Assembly (NCBI GenBank): GCA_027069385.1
Contig: JALXER010000289.1
Span: 1 to 13,277, forward strand
DNA: 13,277 bases
Source: Paracoccaceae bacterium
GTDB taxonomy: Bacteria; Pseudomonadota; Alphaproteobacteria; Rhodobacterales; Rhodobacteraceae
Direction: 5' to 3'
Notes under the pieces: model-generated
Told to the model about the DNA's origin: nothing
The model's database searches: none
Seen by the model: only the letters and a program-made list of their open reading frames with translations
Translations under genes and position numbers: made by a program
Shown: positions 5,723-12,238 of the stretch, piece by piece
Numbering within the stretch: position 1 is the first letter of the stretch
Layout of the letters: each line of letters starts with the position of its first letter

Positions 5723-7076
5723 ATGACATCGCAACCCAACACGCTTGCCATCGATTTTGGCCGCCGGCTATCTGGAAGGTGCCCAGCCGCGGCTTGTGGG
5801 TATCGAGGGCAGCAACACCATCCTGCCGACTTCGGTATTCTTTGATTTTGACCAGCGCGCCACCCTGTTTGGCTCGGTCGCCAACCGCGCGCTGATCGAT
5901 GGCGAGTATGGCCGGTTTATGCGTGCGCTCAAAAGCGTGCTGGGCACTGCCCTGATGCATGAAAAGCGCCAGTTGCTGAATGAGCGGCTCGACTTTACCG
6001 ACATCATCGGCCGGTTTCTGCGCGAGGTCAGACAGCGGGCCGAAAAGACCACCGGTCGGCGCTTTGATGCGGTGCTTTCGGGGCGTCCGGTGCATTTTCA
6101 CAGCGATGATCCGGTGCGGGACGCGCAAGCGAGGGTTGATCTTGAGGCGTGCTATCGGGCTGCGGGGTTTGAGCAGGTGCGTTTCCTGCCCGAACCCGAG
6201 GCGGCGGCGCTGGCCAACCACGCCCACCTGTCGCCCGGCAAAATCGGGCTGATCGTGGATATCGGCGGCGGGACGTCGGATTTCACCCTTTTTCGCGCGC
6301 GTGCCAGCGGGGTCGAGGTGATCACCAGCCACGGGGTGCGGGTCGGGGGCACCGATTTTGACCGGCAGTTGGGTATTGACCATGTGATGCCGCTGCTGGG
6401 CCTTGGCAGCCAGATTGGCGAGACCTTTGGCAGCCGCACCATGGATGCCCCCAAGGCGCTATTCCACGATCTGGCCACTTGGCAAAAGATCCCGTTTCTT
6501 TACAGCGCCACCACCCGTCAAAAGGCGGTTGACCTGCACCGGCATGCATCCGAACCGCACAAGCTGGCGCGTCTGGTGTCGGTGCTGGAAAACGAGTTGG
6601 GCCACGATATCGCCTTTGCGGTCGAGCGCGGCAAGATCAGCGCCAATGACGGGCAGGGCGGGGCGATTGATCTGGAGGTGCTGGAACGCGGTCTAAAGGT
6701 GCCGTTGTCGCAGGCGCAGCTTGCGCAATCCCTGTCGGGGCTGACCGACCGGATTACTGCCTGCGCCGGTGAAACCCTTGCCATGGCCGGTTTGGATGCC
6801 GATCAGGTGGATAGCCTGATTTTTGTCGGCGGTTCCAGCCTGATGCATCAGGTTGAAACCGCCATGAAACGCCTGTTTTCCCGCGCCACCGCGCACCGCG
6901 CCTCGGCCTTTACCGCGGTGATAGAGGGGCTGGCCCTAGGTCTACGCCCTTGCAACGGGGCTAGCGCAGGATTGACCGCCCCGCAAAAACGGCGGTTTCG
7001 GCCAGTTCCTCTTCGATGCGGATCAACTGGTTATACTTGGCCAGCCGGTCCGAGCGCGACAGCGATCCGGTTTTGA
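5723..7076 (+). pseudogene. Hsp70/YegD-like ATPase, frameshifted near the N-terminus
   Basis: This encodes an Hsp70-superfamily (actin-fold) ATPase of the YegD-like group, without a substrate-binding lid domain. The original start is probably ATG 5723, with AAGGG nine bases upstream, giving MTSQPNTLAIDFG. After that the reading frame changes and stops at 5845. The second frame picks up at AAGYLEGAQPRLVGIEG and continues to 7076. In this family AIDFG is normally followed by TSNSAAG; those bases are missing, consistent with a 14-nt deletion at about 5757-5762 that removed the first phosphate loop. The rest is intact: SGRPVHFHS, EPEAAALAN, the second phosphate loop GLIVDIGGGTSDFTLF, and the adenosine motif FVGGSSLMHQVE. 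The 3' end has also lost an obvious stop and runs 116 nt into the converging eno gene. A TTG at 5745 could in theory start a shortened protein. A sequencing error remains possible. Confidence 0.8.
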
Positions 7077-8235
7077 TCTGCCCGCAATTGGTGGCAACGG
7101 CCAGATCGGCGATGGTGGCATCCTCGGTCTCGCCCGAGCGGTGCGACATCACCGCGGTCATGCGGGCGCGATGCGCCATATCGACCGCGTTCAGGGTCTC
7201 GGTCAGGGTGCCGATCTGGTTGACCTTGATCAGAATCGAATTGGCCGAGCCTTCCTCGATGCCGCGCGCCAGCCGTTCGGTATTGGTGACAAACAGGTCA
7301 TCGCCGACCAGTTGACAAGAATCGCCGATTTTCCGGTTGATCAGCGCCCAGCCCTGCCAGTCGTCCTCGTCCATCGGGTCTTCGACCGAGATGATCGGAT
7401 AGTCGGCAATCAATGCCGCGATAAACTCGGCGTTTTCCTCGGAGGTCAGCTTTTTGCCCTCGCCCTTCATGTCGTAAACCCCGTCGCGATAGTATTCGGA
7501 CGCGGCGCAATCCAGCGCGATGCAGATGTCCTGCCCCGGCGTATATCCGGCCTTTTCAATCGATTTCACGATAAAATCCAGTGCGTCGCGGGCGCTGGAC
7601 AGGGCCGGCGCAAAGCCGCCCTCGTCGCCGATGCCGGTGTTATACCCTGCCGATGACAGTTCCTTTTTCAAGGTGTGGAAAACCTCGGCCCCCATGCGAA
7701 CCGCGTTGGCGATGCTGTCTGCCCCAAGCGGCACGATCATGAATTCCTGAATGTCGATCGGGTTGTCGGCATGTTCGCCACCGTTGATGATGTTCATCAT
7801 CGGAACCGGCAAAGTGCGCGCCGAAGTGCCCCCGACATAGCGATAAAGCGGCATGCCCAGATAGTCGGCCGCCGCCTTGGCCACGGCCAGCGATACGCCC
7901 AGAATGGCGTTGGCGCCCAGTCGGGCCTTGTTGGGGGTGCCGTCCAGCTCGCACAGATAGGCATCGATCCCGACCTGATCCACGGCTTCGGCCCCCAGCA
8001 ATTCGTCGGCAATTTCACCGTTAACCGCCGCCACCGCGTTCAGCACCCCCTTGCCACCATAGCGCGACATGTCTCCGTCGCGCAGTTCTACCGCTTCGTG
8101 CGCGCCGGTAGACGCCCCCGAAGGTACCGCGGCACGGCCCAGCGAGCCGTCCTCCAGCAGGACATCCACCTCGATGGTCGGGTTGCCCCGGCTGTCCAGA
8201 ATTTCGCGGGCGGTGATATCGACGATGGTGCTCAT
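6961..8235 (-). CDS. eno: enolase
   Basis: Enolase interconverts 2-phosphoglycerate and phosphoenolpyruvate in glycolysis and gluconeogenesis, and needs Mg2+. The 424-residue length is normal. The N-terminus AREILDSRGNPTIEVDV, the loop SGASTGAHEA (about 40-49), NIINGGEHADNPIDIQEFM (about 149-167), ISVEDPMDEDDW (metal-ligand Glu/Asp, about 283-294), and MSHRSGETEDATIADLAV with GQIKTGSLSRSDRLAKYNQL near the C-terminus are all present. The ATG at 8235 overlaps the stop of the upstream Fur-type gene by ATGA, and its ribosome site AAGGA lies inside the fur 3' end, so the two are cotranscribed and coupled. No separate eno promoter is evident, although one could lie inside fur. The gene converges on the Hsp70-like gene, whose open frame overlaps its 3' end, and no terminator lies between them. 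Confidence 0.98.
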   Translation of the reverse strand: MSTIVDITAREILDSRGNPTIEVDVLLEDGSLGRAAVPSGASTGAHEAVELRDGDMSRYGGKGVLNAVAAVNGEIADELLGAEAVDQVGIDAYLCELDGTPNKARLGANAILGVSLAVAKAAADYLGMPLYRYVGGTSARTLPVPMMNIINGGEHADNPIDIQEFMIVPLGADSIANAVRMGAEVFHTLKKELSSAGYNTGIGDEGGFAPALSSARDALDFIVKSIEKAGYTPGQDICIALDCAASEYYRDGVYDMKGEGKKLTSEENAEFIAALIADYPIISVEDPMDEDDWQGWALINRKIGDSCQLVGDDLFVTNTERLARGIEEGSANSILIKVNQIGTLTETLNAVDMAHRARMTAVMSHRSGETEDATIADLAVATNCGQIKTGSLSRSDRLAKYNQLIRIEEELAETAVFAGRSILR

Positions 8236-8654
8236 TTTGTTTCCTTGTCTAAGCGTTTGCCAAACAGTTCCAGCTTGTGCCCTTTCAGGGCATAGCCAAG
8301 TCTGGCGGCGATTTTTTCTTGCAGGGCTTCTATTTCGGGGTCGTAAAATTCGATGACCTCGCCGGTCTGGATATCGAACAGGTGGTCGTGGTGTTCGCGG
8401 TCCGCATCCTCGTAGCGCGCGCGCCCGTCGCCAAATTCGAGGCGTTCCAGAATAGAGGTGTCCTCGAACAGTTTAACGGTGCGGTAAACCGTGGCCAGAC
8501 TGATCTTGGGGTCAACCTTGCTGGCGCGGTGGTAAATCTCCTCGACATCGGGGTGATCGACACAGCCTTCCAGCACGCGGGCAATGACGCGGCGCTGGTC
8601 GGTCATGCGCAGGCCGCGGGCCTCGCAACGCTGAATGATCGAGTCGTGGGTCAT
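8232..8654 (-). CDS. fur: Fur-family metalloregulator (Fur/Mur type)
   Basis: The protein has 140 residues and Fur architecture. An N-terminal winged helix carries RGLRMTDQRRVIARVLEGC and the recognition helix SLATVYRTVKLFED (about 52-65). The dimerisation half carries the metal motif EHHDHLFDIQTGEVIEF (about 87-103), followed by ALKGHKLELFGKRL. There are no CxxC pairs, which fits the alphaproteobacterial Fur/Mur branch lacking the structural zinc site. In Rhizobium and Rhodobacter such proteins respond to manganese and/or iron. Irr is less likely because its TVYNTL pattern and haem motif are absent. The ATG at 8654 fits the family start MTHDSIIQRCEARG but has no clear Shine-Dalgarno sequence. 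The stop overlaps eno by 4 nt. The upstream region 8655-8771 contains an inverted repeat GGGGCGA/TCGCCCC (8728-8734/8750-8756) and no recognisable Fur or Mur box. Confidence 0.88.
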   Translation of the reverse strand: MTHDSIIQRCEARGLRMTDQRRVIARVLEGCVDHPDVEEIYHRASKVDPKISLATVYRTVKLFEDTSILERLEFGDGRARYEDADREHHDHLFDIQTGEVIEFYDPEIEALQEKIAARLGYALKGHKLELFGKRLDKETK

Positions 8655-8771
8655 GGGCCATCAATACCGTGATCGTGCAGGGTTTGGAACCGTGAAACCA
8701 TGACATTTTTGCAAAGCACCGTTGCCAGGGGCGAAATGACGCCCACGCATCGCCCCCAAAGACCGACCTAT

Positions 8772-8881
8772 GGCGTTTCGACTTTAATTTGAATCATGGC
8801 CTGCCAGTGCACGCCATTGCTTCGCAATCACTGCCTCACCGGCAGGCCATGATGTGTGCCTCGGTGAAAAATCGAAACACC
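8772..8881. repeat. nested inverted-repeat element between nhaP and fur
   Basis: The element begins right at the antiporter stop codon. The outer arms GGCGTTTCGA (8772-8781) and TCGAAACACC (8872-8881) pair at nine of ten positions. Inside, a perfect 13-bp repeat ATCATGGCCTGCC/GGCAGGCCATGAT (8793-8805/8841-8853) leads to AGTG/CACT (8806-8809/8829-8832) and ATTGC/GCAAT (8816-8820/8824-8828) with a TTC loop. The bulges are asymmetric: 6 nt on the left and 8 nt on the right. No long T-run follows. It could stabilise or end the antiporter message, or be a dispersed repeat. Confidence 0.7.
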
Positions 8882-10129
8882 CTAAAGCAATTCCTGCTCG
8901 CGATCCAGCCGTTTGGCCAGCGGGGCGATGGTCAGGCCTTGAACAATGATGCTGAACAGCACCACGATATAGGTGATGGTCAGGATCAGCGGTTTCCATT
9001 CGTTTTCGGGGATGGACAGCGCCAGCGCCACCGAAATACCGCCTTTCAGGCCGCCCCATGTCATAATCGGAATCACGTCGCGTTTACGCTTTTGCCAGCG
9101 CGACAGGAACATCACCGGCACCGCCACGGCGGCCAGCCGGGCAGTCAGGGACAGGGCAATGCCCAGCATTCCGGCAAGGATGGCATCCATGTCAAAGGTG
9201 ATGGCAAACACTTCGACGCCGATCAGCAGGAACAGCAGCGCGTTCAGGATCTCGTCGATCAGCTTCCAGAAGGCGTTCAGGTATTCGCGGGTGATCTGGC
9301 TCATGCCGTATTTCACCCCCACATCCCCGATCAGCAGCCCGGCAACCACCGCCATAATCGGCCCCGAAACCCCCAGCAGCACTGCCAGTTGATAACCGCC
9401 AAAGGCAAGACCCAGCGACAACAGCACCTCTAACGGGTAGTCATCGATGCGTTTCATCATCTGGAACACCAGCCAGCCCAGCGCAAACCCCAGCGCCGCG
9501 CCGCCGATGGCCTCTTTGCCAAACAGAATCAGCGCGCTGCCGATGCTGGCCTCTCCGTGGGCCTCGTGCGGGAAGGCAAGGCCGATTAGAAACAGAAAAA
9601 CCACATAGCCCACGCCGTCATTGAACAGGCTTTCACCGGCGATCTGGGTTTCGAGGGACTTGCGCAGGTTGGCCTCGCGCAGGACGCCCAGCACCGCGAC
9701 CGGATCGGTGGGCGAAATCAGCGCTCCGAACACCAGCGCCACCAGCAAAGGCACGCCCAGCACCAGATGCAGGCCGATGCCGGCAATGGCGGTGGACAGG
9801 CCAACCCCGACGGTCGCCATCAGCGCAACGGTCCAGGCCTGCGCGCGCAGATCCGACAGCTTTACATGCAGCGAACCGGCAAACAGCAACAGGCCCAGCA
9901 TCCCTTCAAGCAGGGTGTCCGAGAACTCCAATTCGGTGACCAGCGGGCGGATGCCGGCGGAAACATGCAGTTGCGGTGCCAGAAAATCCAGCCCCATCAG
10001 GGCCAGCGAGGCCACCAGCGCCACCACCAGAATGCCGATAGAGGCAGGCAGGCGCAAAAAGAAATAGTTGATCGCGCCGAACATTCCGGCAAGCACGATC
10101 ATCAGGCTGGCAATTTGTAATGCGGTCAT
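8882..10129 (-). CDS. CPA1-family Na+(K+)/H+ antiporter, NhaP-like
   Basis: This is an inner-membrane cation/proton exchanger for pH and salt homeostasis. The 415-residue protein has about 12 membrane helices and no large cytoplasmic C-terminal domain. Signature motifs are FGALISPTDPVAVLGVL (about 135-151), the ion-binding region AGESLFNDGVGYVVF (about 163-177) with the Asn-Asp pair, MAVVAGLLIGD (about 260-270) and MTWGGLKGGISVALALSIP (about 358-376), all typical of CPA1/NhaP. The ATG at 10129 has GGGGG about five bases upstream. Whether Na+, K+ or Li+ is transported cannot be read from the sequence. It is flanked by hairpin-rich spacers on both sides and is probably its own transcription unit. 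Confidence 0.94.
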   Translation of the reverse strand: MTALQIASLMIVLAGMFGAINYFFLRLPASIGILVVALVASLALMGLDFLAPQLHVSAGIRPLVTELEFSDTLLEGMLGLLLFAGSLHVKLSDLRAQAWTVALMATVGVGLSTAIAGIGLHLVLGVPLLVALVFGALISPTDPVAVLGVLREANLRKSLETQIAGESLFNDGVGYVVFLFLIGLAFPHEAHGEASIGSALILFGKEAIGGAALGFALGWLVFQMMKRIDDYPLEVLLSLGLAFGGYQLAVLLGVSGPIMAVVAGLLIGDVGVKYGMSQITREYLNAFWKLIDEILNALLFLLIGVEVFAITFDMDAILAGMLGIALSLTARLAAVAVPVMFLSRWQKRKRDVIPIMTWGGLKGGISVALALSIPENEWKPLILTITYIVVLFSIIVQGLTIAPLAKRLDREQELL

Positions 10130-10205
10130 CTGGCCCCCAAGTGTTTTGGCACTGATAGCATGCGGGGCGCGAATGTCATAGGTAAAGCGACTCTGACCCG
10201 ACGGA

Positions 10206-10254
10206 ATCCCGCGATGCCGCGGGATGAGTCTTACCAGCCCCCAAAGGGGGCTGG
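10206..10254 (-). terminator. two tandem strong hairpins between the Fe3+-binding protein and the antiporter
   Basis: CCAGCCCCC-AAA-GGGGGCTGG (10234-10254, 9-bp stem) and ATCCCGCG-ATGC-CGCGGGAT (10206-10225, 8-bp stem) stand eight bases apart, 50 bases past the stop of the iron-binding protein gene. Neither is followed by a real T-run, but both are perfect. They probably terminate or shield the message, and may belong to the GC-rich intergenic repeats common in this group. Confidence 0.55.
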
Positions 10255-10304
10255 CGATGGGCGCCTGTGTCGGGTGTTTTGCGCAAGTTCGGACCGATGC
10301 GGGG

Positions 10305-11309
10305 TCAGCCGTCGAAATCGACCCGTTCGATCAGGCGCAGGGCCTCGCCGCGCAGGCGGGCGATGTCGAGCAGCGGCGTGGTGTCGGGGGTCAGGTCGCC
10401 CCAGCTTGCCACCAGATCGCTGGGATGGGTGCCCGGCAAGAGCGGGTATTCGAAATTGAGTTCGGCATACAGTTCCTGCGCGCGCGCTCCGGCCAGATAC
10501 TCCATCAGTTTCAGGGCATTTTGTGCATGCGGCGCGGCGGCGGTCATGGCCATGCCCGAAATATTGATATGGGTGCCGTTATCGCCGATGGTCGGGAAGA
10601 TCAGATAGACCGAATTGGCCCATTCGGCCTGCTCGGGATCGGCGAGCATTTTGCCCATGTAATAGGTGTTGCCAATGGCGATATCGCATTCTCCGGCCCA
10701 TACCGCCTTGACCTGGGCGCGGTCATTACCTTGCGGACGGCGGGCCAGATTGGTCTTTAGCCCCTCTAGCCAGGCAATGGTCTGGGCTTCGCCGTGATGG
10801 GCCAGATAGGCGGCGGTCAGGGCGATGTTATAGTTGTGGGTGCCCGAGCGCACACAGATGCGGCCCTGCCAGTTCCGGTTGGCCAGTTCCTCGTAAGAGC
10901 CGATCTCGCCTTCGGCCACGCGGTCCCGGGAAGCATAAAGCACCCGCGCCCGCGCGGTCAGGCCGAACCAGTGGCCGTCGGGGTCACGATAGGGGGCGGG
11001 GATGTTGGCAGTCAGAACCTCGGATTCGACCGCCTGCGTTACGCCGGCTTCGACCACGGCATTCAGGTTGGCCACATCGACAGTCAGTACCAGATCGGCG
11101 GGCGAGCGGTTGCCCTCGGCCACCAGCCGTTCGATCATGCCTTTTTTGATGAACACCACATTCACATCGATACCGGTATCCTCGGTAAAGGCTTGCAGGA
11201 TCGGGTCGATCAGTTCGGGCTGGCGCGACGAATAGATGTTGACCTCGTCCGCAGCGGCACCAAAGGCGGTGGCGGCCAGCAGAACGGCGGAAAGCAGGGC
11301 GGTTTTCAT
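10305..11309 (-). CDS. periplasmic Fe3+-binding protein of an ABC importer (FbpA/FutA-like)
   Basis: The protein has 334 residues. A signal peptide MKTALLSAVLLAATAFGAAA with likely cleavage before DEVNIYSSRQ sends it to the periplasm. The mature start NIYSSRQPE, the KKGMIERLVAEG stretch and NTYYMGKML (tyrosines that bind Fe3+ in FbpA/FutA) place it in the ferric-iron-binding protein family. I use the ATG at 11309, with GGAG six bases upstream; the longer frame from 11339 puts ten residues before the signal peptide and is unlikely. No permease or ATPase gene follows (the next minus-strand gene is the antiporter), so the protein is an orphan in this window and must work with components encoded elsewhere. 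Two IscR-like boxes in the promoter suggest induction by iron shortage. Confidence 0.92.
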   Translation of the reverse strand: MKTALLSAVLLAATAFGAAADEVNIYSSRQPELIDPILQAFTEDTGIDVNVVFIKKGMIERLVAEGNRSPADLVLTVDVANLNAVVEAGVTQAVESEVLTANIPAPYRDPDGHWFGLTARARVLYASRDRVAEGEIGSYEELANRNWQGRICVRSGTHNYNIALTAAYLAHHGEAQTIAWLEGLKTNLARRPQGNDRAQVKAVWAGECDIAIGNTYYMGKMLADPEQAEWANSVYLIFPTIGDNGTHINISGMAMTAAAPHAQNALKLMEYLAGARAQELYAELNFEYPLLPGTHPSDLVASWGDLTPDTTPLLDIARLRGEALRLIERVDFDG

Positions 11310-11338
11310 GGGATGCTCCGAGTGGTTGATTCGCCGCA

Positions 11339-11388
11339 AATTAACCCGAGTAAAACAGTCAGGTCAATAGCTGAGTAAAACAATCGGC
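11339..11388 (-). promoter_or_regulatory. promoter with two tandem IscR/Iron-Rhodo-box-like sites
   Basis: On the minus strand, -35 TTGACC (11362-11367) and -10 TTAATT (11339-11344) are separated by 17 bases. A dyad CCTGACTGTTTTACTCGGG (11345-11363) fills the whole spacer. A second, GCCGATTGTTTTACTCAGC (11370-11388), lies 25 bases upstream; the two share the exact 10-mer TGTTTTACTC. Both have the layout yyGAyT-N5-ACTC-rrs, which closely resembles the type 1 IscR site and the Iron-Rhodo-box reported for Rhodobacterales (from memory). The placement predicts repression of the iron-binding protein gene when Fe-S or iron supply is good. Confidence 0.65.
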
Positions 11389-11389
11389 A

Positions 11390-12187
11390 TTAATACCCGT
11401 CCCGCTTGGCGGCATCCCACAGGGCGTCCATTTCCTTCAGGTCCGATTGGGCCGGTGTTTTGCCGCGTTTCGCCAGTGCGGTTTCGACGGCGCCAAAACG
11501 GCGGGTGAACTTGGCGTTGGCATCCCGCAGGGCATGTTCGGGGTCGATGTCCAGATGGCGGGCCAGATTGGCCATGACAAATAACAAATCGCCGAATTCC
11601 TCGTGCATGTCGGCTTGGGTCTTGGTTTCGCATGCCTCGACAAGCTCTTGGCTTTCCTCGATAATCTTGTCCAGCACCTGCGTGGTTTCCGGCCAGTCGA
11701 ACCCGACCCGTGCAGCACGGTTTTGCAGTTTGAGCGCCCGGGTCAGCGCGGGCAGGCCAAGCGCCACCCCGTCGAGCACTCCGGCCCCGTCGCGCTCCTC
11801 CGCTTTGATCTTTTCCCAATCGCGGGTCTGCTGTTCGGCCGATTTATTGCGGCTTTCGTCACCGAAAACATGCGGATGACGCTGGATCATTTTGCCGGAA
11901 ATCGCGCTGACCACATCGGAAAAATCAAACAATCCGGCCTCGGAGGCGATTTGGGCATGAAAGATCACGTTCAGCAACAGATCGCCGAGTTCCGAGGGCA
12001 GTTCATCCCATGCGGCGCGGTCGATGGCGTCGGAGACCTCGTAAGCTTCCTCGATGGTATAGGGTGCGATGCTGGCGAAATCCTGCTCGATATCCCACGG
12101 GCAGCCGGTTTGCGGGTCGCGCAGGGCGCGCATGATATCCAACAGGTCGGCAATTCCGCCTGGATCGGAGTGATTCTGTTTGCTCAT
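11390..12187 (-). CDS. mazG: nucleoside triphosphate pyrophosphohydrolase MazG
   Basis: MazG hydrolyses (d)NTPs to NMP and pyrophosphate, clearing non-canonical nucleotides and influencing (p)ppGpp-linked starvation responses. The 265-residue protein has both tandem MazG domains. The first has CPWDIEQDFASIAPYTIEEAYEV (in substance) with EExxE at 46-50 and ELGDLLLNVIFHAQ at about 66-79, the Mg2+-binding pattern. KMIQRHPHVFGD and WEKIKAEER follow. The second domain has EESQELVEACE and EEFGDLLFVMANLARHLDIDPE. The start at 12187 (MSKQNHSDPG) lacks a good Shine-Dalgarno sequence but fits the family. The gene is divergent from the amidohydrolase across a 51-base spacer. Its stop codon borders the upstream IscR-like box of the iron-binding protein gene. 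Confidence 0.96.
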   Translation of the reverse strand: MSKQNHSDPGGIADLLDIMRALRDPQTGCPWDIEQDFASIAPYTIEEAYEVSDAIDRAAWDELPSELGDLLLNVIFHAQIASEAGLFDFSDVVSAISGKMIQRHPHVFGDESRNKSAEQQTRDWEKIKAEERDGAGVLDGVALGLPALTRALKLQNRAARVGFDWPETTQVLDKIIEESQELVEACETKTQADMHEEFGDLLFVMANLARHLDIDPEHALRDANAKFTRRFGAVETALAKRGKTPAQSDLKEMDALWDAAKRDGY

Positions 12188-12238
12188 GCCGGCAGCTTAG
12201 GGCTAGTCTGCACCCATGTGCAAGACAGGAGAGACCCC

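Noticed and set aside
5521..5895. Plus-strand open frame of 124 codons beginning with a TTG inside the palindrome
   Set aside because: It has no ribosome site, its start lies in the palindrome, and its second half is the wrong frame of the Hsp70-like gene. The hydrophobic patch FVIRACLILCLHLSLFWLSS is short and probably accidental.
5517..6383. Minus-strand open frame of 288 codons opposite the Hsp70-like gene
   Set aside because: The plus-strand frame carries the conserved Hsp70 motifs; the antisense frame is a GC-driven shadow with no recognisable domain.
8772..8881. Integron attC site
   Set aside because: The folded shape is suggestive, but the expected core sites (RYYYAAC / GTTRRRY) are not present and there is no integrase or cassette array.
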